A program made the position numbers and the translations under genes. Of a DNA stretch of 64,000 nucleotides, positions 35,420 through 42,873 are shown one piece after another. Position 1 is the first letter of the stretch. Every line of letters begins with the position of its first letter. Source of the stretch: Magnetococcales bacterium (GTDB taxonomy: Bacteria; Pseudomonadota; Magnetococcia; Magnetococcales; UBA8363); assembly GCA_015232865.1 (NCBI GenBank), contig JADFYU010000004.1, forward strand, positions 1 to 64,000, written 5' to 3'. The notes under the pieces are model-generated. The model saw only the letters and a program-made list of their open reading frames with translations, made no database searches and had not been told where the DNA came from.

Positions 35420-35902
35420 ATGCCAACTTTTGTCTATATGACACGATGTGATGGCTGTGGGCACTGCGTCGACATCTGCCCATCAGACATCATGCACATC
35501 GATACCACTTACCGGCGCGCTTACAACATCGAGCCCAACATGTGCTGGGAGTGTTACTCCTGCGTAAAGGCTTGTCCACACCATGCGGTTGACGTTCGCG
35601 GATATGCCGACTTTGCGCCGTTGGGCCACTCGGTTCGCGTGGTCCGTGACGAGGAAAAGGGTGTCATAGCTTGGCGCATCAAGTTCCGTAACGGTGAAAA
35701 AGACATGAACCTGCTCGCGCCGATCACTACCAAGCCATGGGGCAAGGAAATTCCTCAACTCAAGAGTGTTCCCGGACCGACCCAGGAAATGCGTGATAGC
35801 CAGTTACTGTATAACGAACCGAAATATGTTCGCCTGGATGACGGCGATCTGCATACTTTGGAGTCTAACGGCCTTAAAATGAAGGAGGGAGTATACTACT
35901 AA
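35420..35902 (+). CDS. aprB: adenylylsulfate reductase beta subunit
   Basis: A 160-residue iron-sulfur protein that carries electrons between AprA and the membrane. It has two [4Fe-4S] sites: cysteines 10, 13, 16 and 20 (CDGCGHCVDIC), and 42, 45, 48 and 52 (CWECYSCVKAC). The C-terminal extension wraps around AprA in known structures; here it includes PWGKEIPQL and YNEPKYV. The stop shares one base with the aprA start, so translation is coupled and stoichiometric. Confidence 0.95.
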   Translation: MPTFVYMTRCDGCGHCVDICPSDIMHIDTTYRRAYNIEPNMCWECYSCVKACPHHAVDVRGYADFAPLGHSVRVVRDEEKGVIAWRIKFRNGEKDMNLLAPITTKPWGKEIPQLKSVPGPTQEMRDSQLLYNEPKYVRLDDGDLHTLESNGLKMKEGVYY

Positions 35903-37773
35903 TGGCTTACCAAACCATCGTAGAAGACAACATCGACATTCTTGTTGCTGGCGCGGGCCTTGGTGGTACCGGCGCAGCCTGGGAAGCTAGATTCTGGGGA
36001 CAGAATAAAAAAATCATCATCGCAGAGAAAGCCAACATCGATCGTTCCGGTGCCGTCGCTCAGGGTCTGTACGCCATTAACTGCTACATGGGTACTCGCT
36101 TTGGCGAGAACAATCCGGAAGACCATGTTCGCTACGCTCGTATGGACTTGATGGGCATGGTGCGTGAGGATCTGTTGTTTGACATGGCCCGCCACGTTGA
36201 CTCCGCAGTGCACCAGTTTGAGGAGTGGGGCCTGCCGTTGATGAAGGACCCCAAAAAAGGCAACTATCTGCGTGAAGGCCGTTGGCAGATCATGATTCAC
36301 GGTGAATCTTACAAGCCGATTGTGGCAGAAGCAGCCAAGAAATCAGCTGACAAGGTTTACAACCGGATTTGCGTAACTCACCTGCTGATGGACGAGTCCA
36401 AGGAGAATCGTGTGGCTGGAGCAGTCGGATTCAACGTCCGTACCGGCAACTACCATGTATTCAAATCCAAGACCGTTATCGTTGGTGCTGGTGGTGCCTC
36501 CAACATCTACAAACCACGCTCGGTCGGCGAAGGGGCGGGTCGCGTTTGGTATGCGCCATGGTCTTCTGGCTCGGCATATGGCTTGATGATCGGAGCCGGT
36601 GCCAAGATGACTCAGATGGAGAACAAAATTGTTCTCGCTCGCTTCAAGGACGGCTATGGTCCAGTGGGTGCCTACTTCCTGCATCTGAAAACCTACACGC
36701 AAAACTGTCACGGTGAAGAGTACGAATCAAAGTGGTTCCCAGCTTTGACTGAAATGGTCGGCAAAGAGTACTTGGACACGGAAAATCAACATTTCTCGCA
36801 CAAGCCGATTCCGACTTGTCTGCGTAACCACGCATTTATCAGTGAGGTCAATGCTGGTCGTGGTCCTATCCACATGGTCACCATGGAAGCCTTCCAAGAT
36901 CCGCATCTCGAAGAGATCGGCTGGCACAACTTCCTCGGTATGACCGTTGGTCAGGCCGTGTTATGGGCTGCCACCGATGTGGACCCTAAAAATCAAAACC
37001 CGGAACTGACCACTTCCGAGCCTTACGTCATGGGTTCCCACGCCACCGGATGTGGTGCTTGGTGCTCTGGACCGGAAGATCTTTCCCCACCGGAGTATTT
37101 CTGGGGCTACAACCGCATGACCACAGTCGAAGGTTTGTTCGGCGCCGGTGATGCGGTTGGTGGTACGCCACACGCCTTTTCCTCCGGTTCTTTTACGGAA
37201 GGTCGTCTGGCAGCCAAAGCCGCATGCAAATACATCGATGACGGCAAAGCTGAAGGAATCCGGGTCTCTGACAAACAGATCAGCGATCGCATGGAAGAGA
37301 TCTACAAACCGATGGAGCATTACAAGGTCTATCGCAACGAGATTGTCGCTGGAAGCGTAAACCCCAACTACATCAACCCTCGTCAGGGTCTGGATCGTTT
37401 GCAAAAACTGATGGATGAGTATTGTGGTGGTGTGACCGTCAGTTACATGACCAACGAGAAGTTGCTCAACATCGGTCTCCAAAAGATGAAACTCCTGGAG
37501 GAGGATTTGGATCGATTGGGAGCAGCGGATATTCACGAACTGCTCCGCTCATGGGAGTTGAAGCATCGCCACCTGGCAGCTGAGTCTGTATTCCATCACA
37601 CTCTGTTCCGTAAGGAGACTCGTTGGCCCGGTTACTACTACCGCGGTGACGCCATGAAACTGGATGACGAAAACTGGCATGTGCTGACCGTGTCACGCCG
37701 TGATCCGAAAACTGGCGAGTACACCATGGAGAAGGCACCTTGCTATCACATCGTTTCAGAGAAAGAAGAGTAG
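35902..37773 (+). CDS. aprA: adenylylsulfate reductase alpha subunit
   Basis: Flavoprotein of 623 residues that interconverts adenylylsulfate and sulfite plus AMP. In this context it runs oxidatively: sulfite plus AMP gives adenylylsulfate and electrons. The N-terminal dinucleotide motif is ILVAGAGLGGTGAAWEARFWG. Downstream hallmarks are GAGGASNIYKPRSVGEGAGR, the substrate-channel segment SHATGCGAWCSGPEDLSP, and GAGDAVGGTPHAFSSGSFTE. Codon use looks biased, as for a highly expressed gene. The operon ends at a strong terminator 90 bases later. Confidence 0.97.
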   Translation: MAYQTIVEDNIDILVAGAGLGGTGAAWEARFWGQNKKIIIAEKANIDRSGAVAQGLYAINCYMGTRFGENNPEDHVRYARMDLMGMVREDLLFDMARHVDSAVHQFEEWGLPLMKDPKKGNYLREGRWQIMIHGESYKPIVAEAAKKSADKVYNRICVTHLLMDESKENRVAGAVGFNVRTGNYHVFKSKTVIVGAGGASNIYKPRSVGEGAGRVWYAPWSSGSAYGLMIGAGAKMTQMENKIVLARFKDGYGPVGAYFLHLKTYTQNCHGEEYESKWFPALTEMVGKEYLDTENQHFSHKPIPTCLRNHAFISEVNAGRGPIHMVTMEAFQDPHLEEIGWHNFLGMTVGQAVLWAATDVDPKNQNPELTTSEPYVMGSHATGCGAWCSGPEDLSPPEYFWGYNRMTTVEGLFGAGDAVGGTPHAFSSGSFTEGRLAAKAACKYIDDGKAEGIRVSDKQISDRMEEIYKPMEHYKVYRNEIVAGSVNPNYINPRQGLDRLQKLMDEYCGGVTVSYMTNEKLLNIGLQKMKLLEEDLDRLGAADIHELLRSWELKHRHLAAESVFHHTLFRKETRWPGYYYRGDAMKLDDENWHVLTVSRRDPKTGEYTMEKAPCYHIVSEKEE

Positions 37774-37863
37774 ATAGACCCATTCTGAGTCGCCCTACTC
37801 CTTCCGATTTGGAAGCGCCTCTATCGACCAACTAACGAAGTTTTATTCTAGACTTCTTTAAAC

Positions 37864-37906
37864 ACGCAAAAAAGATCAACACTGCATGTGTTGATCTTTT
37901 TTGCGT
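37864..37906. terminator. terminator downstream of aprA
   Basis: A perfect 19-bp inverted repeat (37864-37882 with 37888-37906) around a five-base loop. It has A-runs in the left arm and T-runs in the right arm, so it can work in both directions. Confidence 0.8.
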
Positions 37907-37986
37907 ACATGTCTAGTCTGAACCGTTTTTTTGTAAAGGGTATTTTATAGAGGCTGGCTAGTATTACCACTATGAGAGACGCATAG

Positions 37987-38337
37987 ATGAACATAATTGA
38001 AAAAACCGATGAAGAGATTCTGGAAATCGCCAATCCCTTATGGGCAGACCTCATTAAATATTCGAACGAGGGTAGTTATGGAAAATTCATCAGGAATTTT
38101 TCTTATAATTTGCTGCTTGGCTTGAATGAGGTCGAACTGGGTCACCAGTTTGCCCATAGTACTTTAAGCAGAAACCTGTCTGAAGATTCTGATTTTTTAG
38201 GTACCATCCGCCGTGGTGAACATATAACGGTTCTTTATCGGCAACGGAGCACCAAACTGGAAGGTGAATGGCTGGGTCGATTGGTCCTCGGATATGAAAA
38301 AGGTGAGGTTAAAATCTTTGCGGCATCCATTTTCTAG
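37987..38337 (+). CDS. hypothetical 116-residue protein
   Basis: Soluble 116-residue protein that I do not recognise. It opens with a helical segment (MNIIEKTDEEILEIANPLW) and ends in beta-like strands with alternating charge (HITVLYRQRSTKLEGEWLGR). The layout, helices then a curved sheet, could fit a cone-shaped SnoaL/NTF2-like fold, but no motif proves it. Its stop lies 19 bases before the FKBP-type gene start, so the two are probably cotranscribed. The position after aprMBA suggests a sulfur-related role, without direct evidence. Confidence 0.65.
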   Translation: MNIIEKTDEEILEIANPLWADLIKYSNEGSYGKFIRNFSYNLLLGLNEVELGHQFAHSTLSRNLSEDSDFLGTIRRGEHITVLYRQRSTKLEGEWLGRLVLGYEKGEVKIFAASIF

Positions 38338-38358
38338 GCATTGGTATGTGAGTTTATG

Positions 38359-38871
38359 ATGAGTGAGACGATCCAACAGAACAAATTTGTCGAATTGACC
38401 TACAAGGTGACAGACGCCAAGTCCGGGCATGTGCTGAGCGAGGTCCAATTTCCCTTGGGCTACGTTCACGGCACAAAATCGGTTTTGAGTTCCATGGTAA
38501 CGGATGAACTTGAAGGTAAAAAAGTTGGAGATGTGATCAAGGTTCCGATTGATTGTGATGAACTGTACGGTAAACGGGATAACGCGCTGGTCTTCGTCGA
38601 ACGCATAGAAAATGTGCCTGAGAATTACCGGGAAACGGGCACCAAAGTTGTTATGGAAAACGACAAGGGGGAGACCAAGACCTTCTACGTCACCAAAAAC
38701 GACGGCAAGACGGTGACGATTGATGGAAACAACCCGATGTGTGGCCGCAATGTGGTGTTTAGCCTTGAGATTCTCTCGGTGCGGGATGCCACTGAAGAAG
38801 AAATTGAGATGGGCGGCGCAATCATCGAAGGAGGACCGGATGTAGAGGGGGCATACAAGGTTGAGATTTAA
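38359..38871 (+). CDS. FKBP-type peptidyl-prolyl isomerase (SlyD-like)
   Basis: Folding helper of 170 residues. The SlyD order is visible: FVELTYKVTDAKSGHVLSEV, then the FKBP segment FPLGYVHGTKSVLSSM, the insert-in-flap region with VIKVPIDCDELYGKRDNALV, and an ending FSLEILSVRDATEEE with acidic tail. SlyD proteins help nickel delivery and protein folding; the histidine-rich tail of E. coli SlyD is missing, so metal chaperoning is unlikely. An ATG three bases earlier is equally possible as a start. Confidence 0.85.
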   Translation: MSETIQQNKFVELTYKVTDAKSGHVLSEVQFPLGYVHGTKSVLSSMVTDELEGKKVGDVIKVPIDCDELYGKRDNALVFVERIENVPENYRETGTKVVMENDKGETKTFYVTKNDGKTVTIDGNNPMCGRNVVFSLEILSVRDATEEEIEMGGAIIEGGPDVEGAYKVEI

Positions 38872-38897
38872 TCCGCTCTTCCTCTTGATTTCGAGTG

Positions 38898-38927
38898 ACC
38901 GCCCAGCAACATCGGGCGGTTTTTTTT
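38898..38927 (+). terminator. terminator after the SlyD-like gene
   Basis: A 7-bp perfect stem (ACCGCCC at 38898-38904 with GGGCGGT at 38914-38920), followed by a T-run. Confidence 0.85.
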
Positions 38928-38933
38928 ATTTAA

Positions 38934-38974
38934 CCTAAATTCGGCAGTCAACCACAGGTTAAAACTGTAAAAAC
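38934..38974. repeat. dispersed inverted-end repeat, copy C (short form, about 41 bp)
   Basis: Contains CCTAAATTCGGCAGT, the left end shared with copies A and E, joined directly to CAACC-CAGGTT-AAACTG, the right part of copy A. It looks like a copy with most of the middle deleted. Confidence 0.55.
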
Positions 38975-39162
38975 ATTGTTTCCAAATACTTTCCTGTTTT
39001 TTTTTACAAAAAAAATTGTCGATAACCATCCCTACATGTCAAAATGTATCCAGAAGGTGGAAATTGTCCAAGTTTACCCGAATGCAGGCTAGCCTGATCA
39101 TTGGAAACTCTTTTACCGACCCTTTCATTACGGACAGAAATTCCTGATCCGAAAGTGCAGAG

Positions 39163-39414
39163 ATGAAAAAAAATTGCATTCGTTGTAAACAACCGCTCGA
39201 TCGAAACATTTCGGACGACTACTGTATCACCTGTCATGAAGCCCTACAGATTTTAGGTCTGAGCCACTCAAAAAAAACCAAAGAATCAAAACGATGTCCA
39301 GACTGTTTGGGTAGCAAAGAACGTTTTCATGAACCCTTCGAACGGTGTTGTGGTCAAGGATGCTGCTATAGAACCTGCCAGACCTGTGGTGGAACCGGAA
39401 AAGTTTCGGAATAA
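39163..39414 (+). CDS. cysteine-rich small protein with DnaJ-like zinc motifs
   Basis: An 83-residue protein with a dozen cysteines. The N-terminal half reads as a zinc ribbon, CIRCKQPL plus CITCHEAL. The C-terminal half reads CPDCLGSKERFHEPF, then CCGQGCCYRTCQTCGGTG, close to the CxxCxGxG repeats of the DnaJ zinc domain. It probably binds two or more zinc ions and may act as a redox or folding partner. No family name was recognised. The ATG has only a weak ribosome-binding site. Confidence 0.6.
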   Translation: MKKNCIRCKQPLDRNISDDYCITCHEALQILGLSHSKKTKESKRCPDCLGSKERFHEPFERCCGQGCCYRTCQTCGGTGKVSE

Positions 39415-39658
39415 TCAGTGATACGCACTGTCAACTTGATGAAATCTCAGAGTTGATATAAATTAACCGTTACTCTTATATTTATTTTGTCGGCAGCATT
39501 TCTTGAATGGCTGAATTTTATCGAAAAAAGCTTAATTTACCCTGTATACAGCGTTGACGGGTTTTTCTCTGATCCAATCTGAGCAAAACACAACAGGCAT
39601 CATCAATTGCAAAATAGAAGCCTCTCAAAATGACCATGAGGGGGATTGAGAAAATAGG

Positions 39659-41395
39659 ATGAATTTTAAATTGGAAGTTTTGGACCCCGTCACACACCAA
39701 GGTCTGTTTTATACGCCGTCAAACAGTCACGTCAATACCAAAAATCGGTTGACAGCTCCTTTGCTTTTCTCAGAATTCGTTGAGGCCGCACGCTCGTACC
39801 CCATCATTTTTTCTCTCAGTGAGGGAGATGAAAAGCTGACGCCAATGGCCCTATTAGGCACCGGAGACAGCCGTGGCAATCTCTTTCTGGATGCAGAGGG
39901 CAATTGGCTGGAGAACCATCTGATTCCCGGCAGCCTCGAAAGCTATCCTTTTTATATTGGCCCGATGAATGACAAGGGCACCCCTTCGGTATTGATCGAC
40001 ATCAACGCCCCCCATTTTCAGCAGGGAACACTCTCTCCAGAAAACAGCTTCCCCCTATTTACCCCTTCAGGCAACCCGACTCCGTTTCTGGAGGGTATTC
40101 GAAAAAAACTTCTAAAATATCAAATTGAGTTGGGGCAGACCGATTGGATGGTCTATAAACTCTATGAGCAGAATCTTTTTCAGACCAAGCAACTTTCGGA
40201 TCTGATTTCAGTCTCCAACGAAGAGAACGCCAAACTAAGCACTTTTTTTATTTTGGACCCGGTTAAACTGGATGATTTACCCAACGACTATTTTTTAGCC
40301 CTCCGCCAACAGGGTATGATGCAGAGCCTTTACGCCCTTTTGGCCGCGCAGAATAATTTCATCTCTCTCGCTTCCGGTCTGGCCAGAAACGGTCGATCAG
40401 CCCCCCGCAAACTGATCCCCGAAGTACAAAGCCACAACTCTTTTCTTTTGACCAATAAACTCGAACAGACCGACAAATCCACCTTGATCATCGCTTGGTT
40501 TGGTCTGGCCATTTTTTCCGGGTTGCTGGCCAACTATTTATTTTCATCACCCCGATCACCTGTCGCGGTTGTTCAACAGCCCGTGGTTGAGTCCCGATCC
40601 AAGCCGGCTGCTTCTCCAGACAAACAGAATCCTTCCCCAATGAATCCGGTTCAAATGAATGAACCGGTTGCGGCATCGGCGACGACACCCGAGCATCACC
40701 AAGACGACTCAATACCGCAAGCCGAGCCTGAGGATAACGATCCAGGCCTTTCTCTTCCATCCTCCGAAGACCGGCCACCCGCCACTTTAGAACCGGTTGC
40801 CTTAAGCCCGGTCATTGCGACATTACCGAACACCATCAGCAGCGCTGCCCCCCCTTCCGACGAAGGCTCCGAGTCTGTTTCACCGGATGTGGATTCGACA
40901 TTCGAGCAAAGAAATCCATTAGACGATGAGGCTATGGATTCCATGAAAGAGGACGGTTTGATCGAAGAGGTCCGCCCTGCTGAAGCCGACAATGCTCAGC
41001 TCGTCAATACAGAGCTTCCAACTCTCCTGCCCAAACAACGCCAGGAATCGGACCAGATGACGTCAGAGCTGCCATCTGAACTCAACAACCAGCCGTTACC
41101 TCCAGCGATCAGTCAGGAGATGAACCAGTTAATTGATGGCGTCAAACGGAATATTACAGAATCCAGGCTAACTCTGCCGAAAGGCGATAATGCCATGGAT
41201 AAAATTGAGCAGCTCAAAAAGTTATCACCAAACAGCTCGCAAGTTGATTTTCTGCTTAATACGGTTTTTGAACGGTTTTTGGAGTTGGCCATTTGGGATC
41301 GATCGGGCCGAGCCAAACTCTATCTGGAAAAAGCTGAAAGCATTTACCCTGGAGATCCACGAATTTCAGAGATCGAACGATTGATTTCAGAATAA
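39659..41395 (+). CDS. SapC-domain membrane protein with C-terminal repeat domain
   Basis: A 578-residue protein. Residues 1-245 match SapC, encoded in S-layer type I secretion loci: the EFVEAARSYPIIF, GNLFLDAEGNW and IPGSLESYPFYI motifs. Then comes one membrane helix at about 274-294, a proline- and acid-rich disordered region (300-480), and a C-terminal TPR-like segment (MDKIEQLKKL to YLEKAESIYPGDP). Plain SapC proteins are about 240-300 residues, so this is SapC made into a membrane-spanning protein with extra domains. It converges on the TolC and ABC-HlyD genes and probably works with them. The molecular role of SapC is unknown. Confidence 0.8.
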   Translation: MNFKLEVLDPVTHQGLFYTPSNSHVNTKNRLTAPLLFSEFVEAARSYPIIFSLSEGDEKLTPMALLGTGDSRGNLFLDAEGNWLENHLIPGSLESYPFYIGPMNDKGTPSVLIDINAPHFQQGTLSPENSFPLFTPSGNPTPFLEGIRKKLLKYQIELGQTDWMVYKLYEQNLFQTKQLSDLISVSNEENAKLSTFFILDPVKLDDLPNDYFLALRQQGMMQSLYALLAAQNNFISLASGLARNGRSAPRKLIPEVQSHNSFLLTNKLEQTDKSTLIIAWFGLAIFSGLLANYLFSSPRSPVAVVQQPVVESRSKPAASPDKQNPSPMNPVQMNEPVAASATTPEHHQDDSIPQAEPEDNDPGLSLPSSEDRPPATLEPVALSPVIATLPNTISSAAPPSDEGSESVSPDVDSTFEQRNPLDDEAMDSMKEDGLIEEVRPAEADNAQLVNTELPTLLPKQRQESDQMTSELPSELNNQPLPPAISQEMNQLIDGVKRNITESRLTLPKGDNAMDKIEQLKKLSPNSSQVDFLLNTVFERFLELAIWDRSGRAKLYLEKAESIYPGDPRISEIERLISE

Positions 41396-41475
41396 TCCTA
41401 CATAACAGTCGTGATTACCGATGTCTTGAGACTTTTTCACGATCGACCGACCCCCGAATGCCAAAAGGCAAAACT

Positions 41476-41521
41476 CCACAAAAAAAGAGAGCCGGCATCA
41501 ACCGACTCTCTTTTTTTGTGG
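41476..41521. terminator. bidirectional terminator between the SapC-like and TolC genes
   Basis: Twenty-base arms, CCACAAAAAAAGAGAG-type left arm and its inverse on the right, with one mismatch and a short loop. A-runs and T-runs flank the core, as expected for convergent genes. Confidence 0.8.
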
Positions 41522-41561
41522 GTACCATTCTCAACCCAGGTTCAGCGTTTGTCTTTCGAAT

Positions 41562-42857
41562 CTATTGGCCCCCCTCCAGGGAACGGCGCATGATCCCCAT
41601 ATGGGCAAGGATCTGGTAGGCCGATTTCAAATTCTCCAACTCGGCTGTAATCAGAGCGGTTCGAGCATTGAACAGCTCTGTTTCTGAGTTCAAAACATCC
41701 AAAAAGGTCCGTTTTCCCATTTTGAACTGGTCATTATAGGATTTAGTCACCACCTGGCTGATCTGAACATGATTTCTTAGATGGCGAATCCGGTTTTGGC
41801 TCTCGGTGAGTGTTTCCCAGCTATTTTCAATCTGTTCACGGGTATCCTGACGAACCTGCTCCAATAGGGCCAGACGCTGTTCAACCCGATTCAACAACTC
41901 CTGACCTCTGGCTTTGTCAGCTCCGCCCCGGAAAAGATTGTAGTTCAGCTTGACCATGGCACTGAGTGAATGGCTGTGTCCTTCGGCACCGGAAATATTG
42001 CCGTTATTATCATACCCCAACTCCAGATCCACCTCCGGCAGCAAAGAGGCACGCGCCCCCTCTTTTTCCGCCTTGGCAGCCGCCAGATTGGCTTCGGCGG
42101 CCTGGATAGCCGGATGATTTTTCATAGCGGCTTCTATTGCCTCGTCCAAAGAGGCTGGCATGAGCGCGGCATCCGGAACCGGACGAAAAAGTTCGGAGGC
42201 TTTCTGGCCGGAAATCCTGAAAAAGCGGGAGTGGCTGTTTTTCAAACCGATCAATCCAAGGGAGTGGCTGGATAGATTGAGAGCCAGTCGGCTTTCAGTC
42301 TGCTGAACGTCTACCTTGTTGCCTCCCCCGACTTCGGCCTTGCGTTTAATCTTGTCCAAAGCTCGCTGGTGGAGAACGACGTTGTCTTTGATGAGTTCCA
42401 ATAGTTCGTGTCGCTTGACAACTTCCAGGTAGGAAGAGACCGTATTGCTCGCGACGATCTCCGAGGCTTGCTCAAAGCTGTTCTTTGCCGCTAGATAAAG
42501 GGCCTCGGCTCTGGCACGGTCATGCTTGGTTTTAAACCCGTCAAAAAGCGGTTGGGTGAGTTGAATCCCAGATTCGCCCCGTCTCAGGGTCTGCCGGTGA
42601 TCTCCTGCCGCCGAACGGGTGGTGGTATTATCGCTCTCTTCGAGGCCAAAACCCAAGTTCAAGTCAATGACCGGCAGAAAGCCGGATTTGGCCTGATTGA
42701 TTTGAGTCTCAACGGCCTGCATATTACTCTGGGCCGCTTGTACATCCGGGTTGTTAGCCAGACTTTGGCTGATCATTTCTGTGAGGCTCTGAGAGTAGGC
42801 TTGGCTGCTCCATGAAAAAACCATCAATCCGACTAAAACAAAAAACTTATTCTTCAT
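41562..42857 (-). CDS. TolC family outer-membrane channel
   Basis: Outer-membrane efflux protein of 431 residues with a signal peptide (MKNKFFVLVGLMVFSWSSQAYS). The two structural repeats are visible as paired LLxxxxxNP-type openings, LTEMISQSLANNPDVQAAQSN and LDEAIEAAMKNHPAIQAAEAN, each followed by a long amphipathic helix. It would form the outer-membrane tunnel of the secretion system whose inner-membrane part is the fused gene immediately upstream (16 bases). This is the SapF position of a sapCDEF-like set. Confidence 0.92.
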   Translation of the reverse strand: MKNKFFVLVGLMVFSWSSQAYSQSLTEMISQSLANNPDVQAAQSNMQAVETQINQAKSGFLPVIDLNLGFGLEESDNTTTRSAAGDHRQTLRRGESGIQLTQPLFDGFKTKHDRARAEALYLAAKNSFEQASEIVASNTVSSYLEVVKRHELLELIKDNVVLHQRALDKIKRKAEVGGGNKVDVQQTESRLALNLSSHSLGLIGLKNSHSRFFRISGQKASELFRPVPDAALMPASLDEAIEAAMKNHPAIQAAEANLAAAKAEKEGARASLLPEVDLELGYDNNGNISGAEGHSHSLSAMVKLNYNLFRGGADKARGQELLNRVEQRLALLEQVRQDTREQIENSWETLTESQNRIRHLRNHVQISQVVTKSYNDQFKMGKRTFLDVLNSETELFNARTALITAELENLKSAYQILAHMGIMRRSLEGGQ

Positions 42858-42873
42858 TCTTATTTCCTATCCC

